Program-made: the position numbers and the translations under genes
In this document: piece after piece, positions 35,391 to 44,404 of the stretch
Position numbering within the stretch: the stretch's first letter is position 1
Layout: each line of letters begins with the position of its first letter
The notes under the pieces: model-generated
Seen by the model: only the letters and a program-made list of their open reading frames with translations
What the model was told of the DNA's origin: nothing
Database searches by the model: none
Origin: Calditrichota bacterium
Lineage (GTDB): Bacteria; Electryoneota; RPQS01
Direction of reading: 5' to 3'
NCBI GenBank assembly: GCA_020637445.1
Contig: JACJVZ010000002.1
Span: 434,001 to 498,000 of the forward strand
Length of the DNA: 64,000 nt

Positions 35391-35436
35391 CATTGCGGGT
35401 TCCTTGCAAGGACAGGCTGGAGGCCCACAACGGCGA
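35391..35436. repeat. Family F repeat with nested insert
   Basis: CCATTGCGGGTT ... CCCACAACGGCGA, the same ends as 38952-38981 and 40957-40986, but with a different middle (CCTTGCAAGGACAGGCTGG). The flanking 35361-35380 stem TCGAGCC/GGCTCGA lies beside it. Confidence 0.7.
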
Positions 35437-35469
35437 TGAAAATTGGAGCGGGCGGAACGCCTTCCGCCC

Positions 35470-36396
35470 CTACTTCATCAAGATCATCGTGCGGCTGAGT
35501 TGTGCGCCGTCGGCGTCGAGTTTGTAGAGATAGGTGCCGCTGGCCAAACCGCTTCCGTCAAACTGAACGGTGTGCGAACCTGCGGATTGCGGACCGTTCA
35601 CGAGTGTCGCAACTTCGCGGCCTGTCAGGTCGTAGACTTTCAATGTGACGTTCGCGGCTTCTTTCAGCTCGAAGGGAATCTGCGTCGTCGGGTTGAAAGG
35701 ATTCGGATAGTTCTGCTTGAGTTCGAAGTTTGAGGCAACCAACGGCTGTGACTCTTCCGAGCTCATCGTCTCAATCGTCGGGTCATCCGTGGGTTCGCCT
35801 TCCAGACTCTTGAACGTCTTTTGCACAACGCCGTGCTGTTTCATGACGGCGTCGACTGCTTCTTGTGATCTGAGGGTGTCGCCGTTCAGAATGTAGAACT
35901 CTCCGTCGCCGGTGTCTTCGATTCTGAGTTCCATGCGCTGCTCGCCTTCCAGCGGTTCGCCAGTCACTTCGCCTTCGACAAACATCATTCTCTGCAAGCC
36001 TTCGCCGGACCTCATGATTTCCTGTGCACGCGGATCGTTCGGATCAAGCGTCCACGTCATATCGGCGGGAATGTCTCCCTTGAGCACATCTTCCGGCACC
36101 GCACCTTCAGGAGCATCGACTTGCACGGTTTTGATATGAACCTCACGGCCAGCTTCGTCGGTGAAGCGAATCTCCTTGGACGTGATTTTCATGTACACGT
36201 CCCGGACCCAGTTGGGATTCGCGACTGTAAGTCCGGACAGGCCAAGCACCAGCACAAGTGTCGCAATCATTGCGGACGACCGCATGTTGGAGCGAGGCTT
36301 GACGTTTTTCAGATTGTCGCGCAGGGCTTGACGATGCGAATTCACCGAACCGTCGGGAGTTTGCACGTGGTTGAATTTCTGTTCCCAGTTTTCCAT
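35470..36396 (-). CDS. ECF-sigma-linked membrane protein with C-terminal sorting domain (putative anti-sigma)
   Basis: 308 residues. Residues 1-38 are a charged cytosolic-type segment (SHRQALRDNLKN), 40-60 a single membrane span (MIATLVLVLGLSGLTVA), and then an acidic extracytoplasmic region. The last 85 residues are a sorting domain (LKQNYPNPFNPTTQIPFELK, YDLTGREVATLV, ASGTYLYKL, MILMK). It starts 17 nt after the ECF sigma gene with GGAG before its ATG, the place normally held by an anti-sigma factor, and its short helical N-terminus plus one membrane span fits that. No zinc-type HxxxCxxC motif is seen. An anti-sigma role is inference. A sorting domain on such a protein is very unusual. Confidence 0.85.
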   Translation of the reverse strand: MENWEQKFNHVQTPDGSVNSHRQALRDNLKNVKPRSNMRSSAMIATLVLVLGLSGLTVANPNWVRDVYMKITSKEIRFTDEAGREVHIKTVQVDAPEGAVPEDVLKGDIPADMTWTLDPNDPRAQEIMRSGEGLQRMMFVEGEVTGEPLEGEQRMELRIEDTGDGEFYILNGDTLRSQEAVDAVMKQHGVVQKTFKSLEGEPTDDPTIETMSSEESQPLVASNFELKQNYPNPFNPTTQIPFELKEAANVTLKVYDLTGREVATLVNGPQSAGSHTVQFDGSGLASGTYLYKLDADGAQLSRTMILMK

Positions 36397-36413
36397 GATT
36401 AGTTCTCCACTGA

Positions 36414-36971
36414 TTATCGAGTTGCCTCGAGGACGAATTCGCTCTGGACTTCGCGCAGGCCCTGATCTTCACGAAGTTTTGCGATGCCACGGTGAACCAG
36501 GGATTTCACCGTGCCGACCGGCCGCCCGAGGATGGCGGCGATCTCATCTAACGAAAGATATTCAAAATACTTTAGGACAATTGGCGTGCGGTATTTCTCG
36601 GGAAGCCGCATCAGCGCGCGCTGCAACGCAAGAAAGTTTTCGTTGCGTTCAATTTCGGCATTGATGGTTTCCACTTCGCCGTGATCACACTCGATTTCGC
36701 CGCCCTCCCGCCACCATGTTTTCGGAAAAGGGACGACTCTTTGAATTTGCCGTCTGCGGAGTTCGCGCCGCCATTCATTGACCGCGATTCGCAAGAGCCA
36801 GACTTTGGCCGGAGCCTGATGATTGAACTTGGGCCAAGCCCGGTAGGCACGGTAGAAGGTCTGTGAGGTTAGCTCCAGTGCAACTTCTGCATCTCCCGAA
36901 ATATGAAGGAGATAACGCCAAATGTCATCATAGTGGCTGTCGTAAACTTGTTCGAACGGGACAGGGTTCAT
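36414..36971 (-). CDS. ECF-family RNA polymerase sigma factor
   Basis: About 185 residues from the ATG with GGAG 6 nt upstream; an in-frame ATG 24 nt earlier is possible. Region 2 (YDSHYDDIWRYLLHI, LTSQTFYRAYRAW, VWLLRIAVNEWRRELRRR) and region 4 (LPEKYRTPIVLKYFEYLSL, DEIAAILGRPVGTVKSLVHR) are clear. ECF factors respond to envelope or extracytoplasmic cues, usually held by a membrane anti-sigma factor encoded next to them. Here the downstream partner is the sorting-domain membrane protein, so they form a two-gene operon. Confidence 0.93.
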   Translation of the reverse strand: MNPVPFEQVYDSHYDDIWRYLLHISGDAEVALELTSQTFYRAYRAWPKFNHQAPAKVWLLRIAVNEWRRELRRRQIQRVVPFPKTWWREGGEIECDHGEVETINAEIERNENFLALQRALMRLPEKYRTPIVLKYFEYLSLDEIAAILGRPVGTVKSLVHRGIAKLREDQGLREVQSEFVLEATR

Positions 36972-37038
36972 GGATTCTCCAATGTCAGGCTTCATTCTAA
37001 AGAACCTGCATCAGCGGGAATAGTTGCAGACCGGATGC

Positions 37039-37084
37039 AGGCACCCGCACCCTTATAAAAGATGTGGCGGGTGCTACCGCGAGG
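37039..37084. repeat. Diverged family C repeat
   Basis: GGCACCCGCACCC ... GGCGGGTGCTACCGCGA, a degenerate copy with a 15-bp A/T-rich centre, in the divergent promoter region between the ECF sigma gene and the Cys-rich secreted-protein gene. Confidence 0.5.
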
Positions 37085-37233
37085 AAAGAAGTCTATTTGA
37101 CTGTGGGTCAGAAATGTATAGAATAATGTGCAGTTTTCACACAAACTGAGAATTGCCAAGACACACTGTTGTTTCTCGTTTGCGGAGAGCCTATCTTCAA
37201 ACCACAGTATTATCAAAGGTTTGGAGACGAATA

Positions 37234-38940
37234 ATGATGCGTTTTATGCTTGTTTTATTATTGTTGTTCATGTCTGGACAAGTATGGGCAACTCACCCGC
37301 AGGACAACTGTAGTGGTGCGCTAATGTTGACGATTCCGGCGTCTGGTGTAGTTACTTCGACGGATGCGACCACCGATGCAGTTCCGGTGTGTAGCCCTGC
37401 CGTGCCTCAAAACGGAATTTGGTTCTCGGTCGTCGGAAACGGGCACCTGCTGCGATTCTCGGATTGCAATTTCTCCAGCTCAGGCGACCAATCCGTGCAG
37501 ATCTTCACGGGCGATTGCGCGAACTTGGTGTGTGTCGGTGGAAACAACGAGACATTTTGTATCATCGATACTTACACTGCGATGGCGACATGGTGCTCGG
37601 AGAATGGAGTCATGTACTACATTCATCTCGGAAGCGAAGACGGAGGGGTGATTACCGCGGACTACAATTTGACGGATCGCGGAGTCTGCAACTATGTCGG
37701 CGGAAATTGCGTATCCCAAACGGTGTTTGCGCCGCACACTTTTTCGGCAAGCACACTCAATCGTGACGACTGCTGTGAAAATGACGCGGCAGACGAACAC
37801 TTCGTCGTGCATGTACCGTGGACGGGGTCGTGGCACTTTCTGGCGTGCGGAAATCCGACGCACATTTCCGTGGGCACGAGCTTTTGTGCGCACGACATAT
37901 GTTCTGCTATGGATAACCTGATTGATCCGCTGCCGGGATGTTATCCAGCCGGTACATGCGGATGCCTCGCGATGGCCGAGGGAACTTATTTTGTGACGAT
38001 ACAGAAAGGATACGACGACGGGGATGGCGGAGACTATGAACTTCGAATCACGGATTGCGACGAGTTAAATGATGTTCCGCCTATCGGGCTTGATCCTACC
38101 GATCTCACGAGTGTTTGTGAAACACTTGAAGCGAACCAATACAGACAGATCGTGGTGCACGGAGCGACATTGATTCCGGGCCGCCCGCCACTATTAACGA
38201 TCGTGGGAGGATGCGACGATTGCGGTCAATCCGGATTAACTCCTGCGGGCTGGGAATTCGATGCGGAAGGTTGGGAGCTTCATCCGGGAAGTCCGAATGT
38301 GCAGGGCCAGGAGACGCCGTATTGGAGAAATTCAATTCGCGGCACAAGCACGGGCTATGTTTGTGTAACTCTGGATGGCTTCTTGCCGGTTGAGTTGCTG
38401 TCGTTCACAACAATTGCCGGCGACCAAGAAGTGGCCGTTCGCTGGAACACGGCCTCCGAAACAAATCTCGATGAATTCAGATTGCTGCGCGGCGAAACAT
38501 TAATCGCGTCGTTCGATGCGACAAACAGTTCGCAAGGCAACATGTATTCATTCACGGACGAGGGGCTGGACAACGGCGTTTCCTATACCTACTCTTTGTA
38601 TTCGGTAGAACTCACAGGAGAGCAAAATCTGCTGGCCGTTTCCTCCGCCGTACCAAGCAGCACGCCGGGTGTCGTCAGTGGTTTTTCGCTTGGCCAAAAC
38701 TACCCCAATCCATTTAATCCCGAAACAAGAATAGAGTTTTCGATTGTCCAGTCAGGTGTCGCTTCGCTTAAGGTTTTTGACTTGACAGGAAGGGAAGTCG
38801 CCGTGCTCGTGGACGGAGTCGTCGAAGCCGGTTTCCACACCGCCGCATTTGATGCGCGCGGACTTTCAAGCGGAATCTATTTCTACTCACTCGAACAAAA
38901 TGGTGTATCACTCACCAGAAAAATGATGTTGATGAAGTAA
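37234..38940 (+). CDS. Cys-rich secreted protein with C-terminal sorting domain, paralogue 1
   Basis: 568 residues from the ATG preceded by TTGGAGACG. Signal peptide (MLVLLLLFMSGQVWA). Residues of about 20-310 contain two copies of a Cys-rich beta module. The first has HPQDNCSGALMLTIP, NGIWFSVVGNGHLLRFSDC, SVQIFTGDC, CVGGNNETFC and WCSENGVMYYIHLG; the second has RDDCCENDAADEHFVVHV. Such modules are widespread in secreted proteins of planctomycetes and FCB bacteria, without known function. A fibronectin-like segment (LLSFTTIAGDQEVAVRWNTA) and the sorting domain (LGQNYPNPFNPETRIEF ... LSSGIYFYSL ... MMLMK) follow. A close tandem paralogue lies at 39238-40944. Confidence 0.9.
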   Translation: MMRFMLVLLLLFMSGQVWATHPQDNCSGALMLTIPASGVVTSTDATTDAVPVCSPAVPQNGIWFSVVGNGHLLRFSDCNFSSSGDQSVQIFTGDCANLVCVGGNNETFCIIDTYTAMATWCSENGVMYYIHLGSEDGGVITADYNLTDRGVCNYVGGNCVSQTVFAPHTFSASTLNRDDCCENDAADEHFVVHVPWTGSWHFLACGNPTHISVGTSFCAHDICSAMDNLIDPLPGCYPAGTCGCLAMAEGTYFVTIQKGYDDGDGGDYELRITDCDELNDVPPIGLDPTDLTSVCETLEANQYRQIVVHGATLIPGRPPLLTIVGGCDDCGQSGLTPAGWEFDAEGWELHPGSPNVQGQETPYWRNSIRGTSTGYVCVTLDGFLPVELLSFTTIAGDQEVAVRWNTASETNLDEFRLLRGETLIASFDATNSSQGNMYSFTDEGLDNGVSYTYSLYSVELTGEQNLLAVSSAVPSSTPGVVSGFSLGQNYPNPFNPETRIEFSIVQSGVASLKVFDLTGREVAVLVDGVVEAGFHTAAFDARGLSSGIYFYSLEQNGVSLTRKMMLMK

Positions 38941-39237
38941 GGGGCCTTCTGCCATTGCGGGTTTGGAAACCCACAACGGCGAAATCAGATGCACCCACAA
39001 CAGTGATAACAGAAAAGCCGAGGTGACGAGCCTCGGCTTTTTGTTGGTCTACGGCGTTTTCTACAACGGCGGTATGCTTTTTCTCTATGTGTCATAAGTT
39101 AGAGGCATTTGACATCATTATGCATCATTGTGCCCCATATCACCAAAGAATTAATTGTGGATAATTGAGAAGTATTGCGAATTACAGAATCATATGGTAA
39201 ATATTGGATAGACGACAAGCCCCTCAAAGGAGATTCT
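38941..39237. repeat. Gap with family F repeat and terminator
   Basis: 297 bp between the two paralogues. 38952-38981 is a family F palindrome (GCCATTGCGGGTTTGG with AAACCCACAACGGCG). A terminator is at 39013-39043. The A/T-rich stretch 39090-39230 probably carries the promoter of the second paralogue; no gene seen. Confidence 0.7.
39013..39043. terminator. Intrinsic terminator
   Basis: AAAAGCCGAGG, loop TGACGAG, CCTCGGCTTTTT. Same core as the terminators at 35329 and 40994. Confidence 0.85.
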
Positions 39238-40944
39238 ATGTACTATGCTTTGATTTTGACGGTCATGATTGGCGCCGGACAGCTCTTCGCATTTCATCCG
39301 AACGATGACTGCAGCTCCGCGCTTCCCCTTTCGATTCCCAGTTCCGGCGTGTTCAACGGCAGCGGTGCTTCACCGGACGCGCTGATTCCGTGCGGTCAGG
39401 CAACTCCGTTTAACGGAATTTGGTTTAGCGTCGTGGGTGACGGAACGACGCTCTAGTTTAACACGTGTAACGCAGCTACGGTCGGCGCACAATCCGTGCA
39501 AGTGTTTAGAGGCGGTTGCGGTGCGTTGGAATGCGTGGGTGGAAACAATGAAACCTATTGCTTTTCCGCTTTCGCGAGTGCTGAAGCAAGATGGTGCTCT
39601 GAGCCGGGCGTTCAATACTATATCTTGTTGGGAGGAAGAACCGCGGCGGACATTGGCTACTCTGGCACGTATCACATGAGTTCGTTGGGCGCTTGCGAGT
39701 ACGTTGGAGGCAATTGCGTTCCCGAAGTGGTATTCGCTCCTGCGCACATCTTCGGCACTACGCATTTTCGTGACGACTGCTGCTGGTATGATGCCGCCGA
39801 CGTGCATTACCTTGTCTACTTGCCGTATCCGAGTACGTGGAGATTCTTTGTCTGCTCGGCAAATCAACCCGCGCAGCGGATCGGCTCGGAGTATTGCGGC
39901 AACGACATCTGTGAAGAGACTGCGAACAACTTGGACCCGCCGTGCGTCGGTGGATCGGTGTGCGACTGTATGCCTTTGGATGCGGGCTACTATCACGTCA
40001 CGATTCAAACAAACTACGACGACGGTCTCGGCGATCCGTTTGAATTTATGATTAATGATTGCGGCGGCAACAACATTCCCAATCCCATCGATCTCGATCC
40101 GGTTGATATTACATATGTATGTGAACTGGTGGTCGGCGGCGGGTATCGAGTCATTCGCGTCTTTGACCCAAGTCCGGATCCCAACCGTCCGCCGATTCTG
40201 ACTCTCTCGCCCGGCTGCGAAGACTGCGACGGCGAACCCTATTCTCCGGCAAATGCGATCTACGATCCGAACGGTTGGGTGCTGCATCCGGGAAGCCCGA
40301 ATGTCACGGGACAAGAGAATCCCTATTGGGAAAATGTCATTATAGGAGAAGGACAAGGATACGTTTGTATCCACTTAGAAGGTTTCCTGCCTGTCAATTT
40401 GCTGGACTTTTCAGCAATTGCGAATGAGCAAGAAGTGCGTTTGCGTTGGACGACGGCTTCGGAAGACGGCCTCGACAGATTTGTATTGAAGCGCGATGGA
40501 ATCGAAGTTGCCTCAGTGCATGCAATGAACTCGGCATCCGGCAGCGCTTACACGTTTGTTGATCAGGATTTGGAAAACGGCACGACGTACCACTATTCGC
40601 TGTATGCAGTGAGTCTGAACGGCGAGTGGGAACACCTTGCGGACGCGGAAGCGACGCCCGGTTCAAATGCAGGAGTTATCGGAGGCTTTGCGCTGGCGCA
40701 AAACTATCCGAATCCGTTTAATCCCGAGACGACGATTGAGTACTCTATTCAGGAAGCGGGACAGGTGAACCTGTCGGTATTCGACTTGACCGGACGCGAA
40801 GTGATGACTCTCGTAAACGAAATCCAGAATGACGGCGTGTATTCCGTGAAATTGAATGCGGCGTCGCTGGCGAGTGGTATCTACTTCTATCAGCTTGAGC
40901 ACAACGGGTTGAAGCTCGCGAAGAAGATGGTTCTGATGAAATAG
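39238..40944 (+). pseudogene. Cys-rich secreted protein with sorting domain, paralogue 2, interrupted by an amber stop
   Basis: Full-length paralogue of the 37234-38940 gene. A very good AAAGGAG precedes the ATG, and the signal peptide is intact (ALILTVMIGAGQLFAF). The frame is continuous except for one TAG at 39454-39456, between NGIWFSVVGDGTTL and FNTCNAATVGAQSVQVF, where paralogue 1 reads LLRFSDCNFSSSGDQSVQIF. A single C-to-T change of a CAG codon would explain it. Beyond the stop, the 482-codon remainder is fully conserved, with Cys modules, fibronectin-like part and sorting domain (NYPNPFNPETTIEY ... ASGIYFYQL ... MVLMK). TAG is an ordinary stop elsewhere here (lpdA, DUF5131), so recoding is unlikely. 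Either a recent pseudogene, read-through, or a sequence error. Confidence 0.85.
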
Positions 40945-40956
40945 ACAGACTTATTG

Positions 40957-40986
40957 CCATTGCGGGTTTGGAAACCCACAACGGCG
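40957..40986. repeat. Family F repeat
   Basis: CCATTGCGGGTTTGG followed by AAACCCACAACGGCG, identical to 38952-38981 and again directly upstream of a GCCGAGG terminator. Confidence 0.8.
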
Positions 40987-40993
40987 GGAACTT

Positions 40994-41025
40994 AAAAAGC
41001 CGAGGTGATGAGCCTCGGCTTTTCT
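40994..41025. terminator. Bidirectional intrinsic terminator
   Basis: AAAAAGCCGAGG, loop TGATGAG, CCTCGGCTTTT between convergent genes ending at 40944 and 41050. Confidence 0.85.
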
Positions 41026-41049
41026 CTTGAGTTTCTGATGCGGCGCGAC

Positions 41050-42504
41050 TCAGCGTGCGTCTGTCTTGAAAAGGGACAAGGCTTGCCGCATGGTCAGGCT
41101 GCCCGGATGCGTGTCCCGCAGTGCTGTCGGAATTGGATCGGCGCTCGCGATGACTTGATAGAACATCGACGGGGCGTAGGCAACTGCTCCGACGTGCGTG
41201 TAGCTGGTTGCGGACGTGTATCCGTGATAAAGATAGGGGCCCTCGGAGTTCTCGGCGTAGAAAACAAGATAGTGCGTGACATCAATGATACAACCGTTCT
41301 CGGCATAGTCGACCGGCGACCACGACACGACCGCGTTGCCACCTTGCGGAGTGATGTTGACATTTTGCGGCGGCAGCGGACTGTCGGGTACACATTCGGC
41401 GGCGCGGATTTTGGCAAGGTAGGCGTTGTTGTTCGATAATCCTGCCAGCAGGTAGTCACCGGCGGAAATTGTCGCGGCCGCAATGAACGAGTAGGTAAGC
41501 GATGAATAGTCCTTGCTCCAAAGGGTATCGGCACCAGCATCGAGCCGTGCAACTCGTCCCGCGCTGGTGTAGAAGAAGGTGCTGTCCGGCGCGTTGATCA
41601 AGACTTGAATGTCAAAGTCGGGCCACCCGGACGGCAAACTGTGTTCACTAACATAATTGCCGAGAGAGTCCGCTTCCATGATTACGGGCACCGCGCTAAA
41701 TTCCGACAAATATTCCGTGACCGCAACATAGAACCCTCCGTCCGGTTTGAAAGCCAGGTCCCAAGGAGTGAAAGTATACGAATTCCAATAGGCCTGTTGC
41801 CACAGCGAGTCGCCGTTTTCCGAAATCTTTTGCACTGCGGTATAGCCGACAGGTTCACCGCCGTTCCCGGCTTGACCAAGCAGCACAAAACCTCCGCTGG
41901 GAACGGGAATCATTTTGTGAACCAGGAAATCCGGGTTGTATATGTCGGACCACAGAACATAGTACGTCTGCGTCCAAAGAACCTGACCCACGGAATCCAT
42001 TCTCATGGCAAAGAAGCGGTTATAGGGATACCATATGAATCCGCCTAACAGAAGGTCACCGTTGCTCAATTCATAAACGGAGGATCCGTATGAGTTATCT
42101 ATGGAATCGAGATAGGTTCTCGTCCACAGGGAATCTCCGAGACTGCTGAATTTCGTGACAAAAGGCAGCGATGAATACGTCGGTGAATCCGTTCTCGCGT
42201 TTCCCGTGACAAGAATCGAGCCGTCCGCCGTCTGCGAGAAGCCCCTAATTATGGTTTCGCTAGTACCAATCGTAAGAGTTCGTGTCCAAAGCGTGTCACC
42301 CAAGCTGTCAAACCGCATGACCAGTCCTTGCAACGCGAAAGAGCCCGCGCCGACAAAACCGCCATCAGAAGTAATGGCGATATCCGTCAGGGCGGAGTTA
42401 CCACCAAGCGAGTAACTCTTTGTCCAAACCGTATCCACTTGAATCGCGTGCGCGTTTGCAAACAAAAGGCAACTCGTAACAAGTAGCCCGTAAAACAATT
42501 TCAT
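41050..42504 (-). CDS. Secreted repeat protein with fibronectin-like C-terminus
   Basis: 484 residues. Signal peptide (LLVTSCLLFANAHA). Repeats of the type DSLGDTLWTRT, SSLGDSLWTRTY, DSVGQVLWTQTY, SENGDSLWQQAY alternate with SDGGFVGAGS, PSGGFVLLGQ and PDGGFYVAVT; the same scheme as the protein at 22622-23890, so a propeller is expected. Residues of about 385-475 (PPQNVNITPQGGNAVVSWSP ... VTHYLVFYAENSEGPY) form a fibronectin type III domain. No sorting domain is present. Function unknown. GGAGCTAACTG precedes the ATG. Confidence 0.88.
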   Translation of the reverse strand: MKLFYGLLVTSCLLFANAHAIQVDTVWTKSYSLGGNSALTDIAITSDGGFVGAGSFALQGLVMRFDSLGDTLWTRTLTIGTSETIIRGFSQTADGSILVTGNARTDSPTYSSLPFVTKFSSLGDSLWTRTYLDSIDNSYGSSVYELSNGDLLLGGFIWYPYNRFFAMRMDSVGQVLWTQTYYVLWSDIYNPDFLVHKMIPVPSGGFVLLGQAGNGGEPVGYTAVQKISENGDSLWQQAYWNSYTFTPWDLAFKPDGGFYVAVTEYLSEFSAVPVIMEADSLGNYVSEHSLPSGWPDFDIQVLINAPDSTFFYTSAGRVARLDAGADTLWSKDYSSLTYSFIAAATISAGDYLLAGLSNNNAYLAKIRAAECVPDSPLPPQNVNITPQGGNAVVSWSPVDYAENGCIIDVTHYLVFYAENSEGPYLYHGYTSATSYTHVGAVAYAPSMFYQVIASADPIPTALRDTHPGSLTMRQALSLFKTDAR

Positions 42505-42655
42505 CAGTTAGCTCCTTCCGGATTCGCTAAGTTTCTGCATTGTCTACCAAAAAGATAGCGAATACGACACGCGTTGTCAACATATGAACAATGTTCATTG
42601 TACGTAAATTTGTGCAATAGGCCACAATGCGAAGCAACCTTCAGGCCACAACAAG

Positions 42656-42685
42656 AAAAGCCGAGACAAATCGTCTCGGCTTTTC
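42656..42685. terminator. Intrinsic terminator
   Basis: AAAAGCCGAGAC, loop AAATC, GTCTCGGCTTTT: an 8-bp stem just past the end of the ChaN/EreA-like gene on the minus strand. Confidence 0.85.
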
Positions 42686-42707
42686 AATTTGCAATGCGGA
42701 CCTGTCG

Positions 42708-43871
42708 TTATTCGTACCGCCCCAGCCACCAGGCTTGCTTGGCGTCGTTGGCGATGACATTGTTCATTTCATTCATCGAAAGTTTGCGCAAACTGGGATT
42801 GGGGGATTGACGCTTGGCCGTTTCGAAATTGCGGCCGTTGATGAAATTCTCGATGGGCGTGACACCGTGGTATTGTGAGATCGGACATTGAAAGATCCAG
42901 CCGTCGGCGAATTGTGAAATTGTGAAGCTATCGTAGCCTTGACTGTAAACGGAGTTCTTTCCGCCGAGCTTTCCGAACGGCGTGCCGTGCAGATCGAAAC
43001 CAACCGGATAGAAATTCGGGCCGAGTTCTTTGAAGAGCGCGTCGATCTGTCCTTCGGCGGCATAGACATAGATTCCGCCGTAGCCGTCGCGCGGCGGCCA
43101 GATCGCGTGCAGGTACACAGTCATCACACGGTCGCCGAGCGCATCTTTAACGTAGTTGCCCATACGCTCGGTTTCAAAACGAACAAATTTTCCGTTGTTG
43201 ACAATGGGTTGTTCGTAACTTGTAAAGCCGTGATGAATACCGCAATAGACCAAAACTTTTTGACTGTCCGCAACGGCGTCGGTGACGACCTTGGCCCATT
43301 TGTCTTCGCCGCCGCCTTGCCAGACTTTTTTCATGACGTCGGGATTGTTGCGGTCGTCAGACGATTCCAAATAGCTCCAATCGGGTGAATCGTTCATGCC
43401 AAGAATTCTGAAGCGGGGCATGGTGTCGGGCAATTGCTGATTAAATTGCCACGCGGCTTTGAAGATGTCAACGTACTCTTGAAAGCCCCAGTAGGCGAAT
43501 TGGTTGAAAGTGATTTCGCGGGCTAATGACTCATTGTAAGAGGCGCCGTTTAACAAGCTGTCAATTAACGGTTGATCTTCACGGCGGGCAAACTCGGTGG
43601 CGAGCACGCGCACACCTCTGCCATAAACGCGCGGGATCAGTTCTTGGATCAGTTCGACATTCTCTTTGACACGGTGGTATTCGCCCATGATGACGACGTC
43701 GTGGTCTGCGAATTTACTGACGACGTAATCTGCGGGAGTCTGCTTGTGAGTTTCAATATAGCTCTTCAGTTCGGGGCCGAGTGCAGGGTCGAGCGGGGGC
43801 GGAGTGTGGAACTGCTCGGCGCAGGAGAGGAAGAGGAATAGGGGGAGGAGAAAGAGAATGTATTTATACAT
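42708..43871 (-). CDS. ChaN/erythromycin-esterase-like lipoprotein
   Basis: 387 residues. Lipobox LFLSC (Cys about 17). The segment DHDVVIMGEYHRVKENVELI with VLATEFARREDQPLIDSLL, then LVYCGIHHGF, matches the fold shared by ChaN haem-binding lipoproteins and erythromycin-esterase-like hydrolases, in which the Glu and His of GE.H and the later His are the active or metal-binding residues. The real substrate is unknown; antibiotic hydrolysis should not be assumed. Probably faces the periplasm. Ends close to a good terminator. Confidence 0.82.
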   Translation of the reverse strand: MYKYILFLLPLFLFLSCAEQFHTPPPLDPALGPELKSYIETHKQTPADYVVSKFADHDVVIMGEYHRVKENVELIQELIPRVYGRGVRVLATEFARREDQPLIDSLLNGASYNESLAREITFNQFAYWGFQEYVDIFKAAWQFNQQLPDTMPRFRILGMNDSPDWSYLESSDDRNNPDVMKKVWQGGGEDKWAKVVTDAVADSQKVLVYCGIHHGFTSYEQPIVNNGKFVRFETERMGNYVKDALGDRVMTVYLHAIWPPRDGYGGIYVYAAEGQIDALFKELGPNFYPVGFDLHGTPFGKLGGKNSVYSQGYDSFTISQFADGWIFQCPISQYHGVTPIENFINGRNFETAKRQSPNPSLRKLSMNEMNNVIANDAKQAWWLGRYE

Positions 43872-43880
43872 ATGTAGATT

Positions 43881-43910
43881 GGGGCACCCGCGGCGGGTGC
43901 CGCCGCGTGG
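43881..43910. repeat. Family C palindrome
   Basis: GGGGCACCCGC GGC GGGTGCCGCCGCG, just upstream of the lipoprotein gene on its minus strand and near the stop of the next minus-strand gene. Confidence 0.75.
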
Positions 43911-43917
43911 AGGTCAA

Positions 43918-44367
43918 TTACTTGTTACTCCAGTCGGCGTTTTTGATTAGTGCTTCGACGGATTCGCGCAACCGCATTGCGCTTGGAATTGGTTCGTCAA
44001 GTGGCCGATCATATTTGATGTTTGCGAGTTTTGGGAAGGTCAGAATAACCCAGTGGGGCACGATTGGCACCATCGATCCAGATGTCCAGCTTTGAGAATG
44101 GAATCTAATATCTTTTGCGCGCGCTATTAGATCTTCCACGAAAGCAGGTGCCGTCCAACCTTCTCGTACTTTTTTCGGTTCGTTTCCCAGTGTATACGAC
44201 AACGTAACAATATGACCGTTTGCATAGATGAACGTGTGAAAGATATGGGGTGGTGGTTTTGCAACATACAAAATAATATCCGCATTCTCGCTGTATTCTG
44301 AAAGATCGGGCAGAGGAGATGCTTGCGACACAGCACAGAGTAGAAGGAGACAAACCAGTGTTTTCAT
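43918..44367 (-). CDS. Small secreted protein of unknown function
   Basis: 149 residues from the ATG that begins MKTLVCLLLLCAVSQASP; GAGGTCAG lies just upstream. An in-frame ATG 24 nt earlier is less likely because the signal peptide starts here. The mature part has beta strands (IFHTFIYANGHIVTLSYTL, SMVPIVPHWVILTFPKLA) and an LRESVEALIKNADW helical end. No family recognised. Confidence 0.7.
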   Translation of the reverse strand: MKTLVCLLLLCAVSQASPLPDLSEYSENADIILYVAKPPPHIFHTFIYANGHIVTLSYTLGNEPKKVREGWTAPAFVEDLIARAKDIRFHSQSWTSGSMVPIVPHWVILTFPKLANIKYDRPLDEPIPSAMRLRESVEALIKNADWSNK

Positions 44368-44404
44368 TCTGACCTCGGGAGTTGTTTGCAAGTCTGTGCC
44401 TGCT

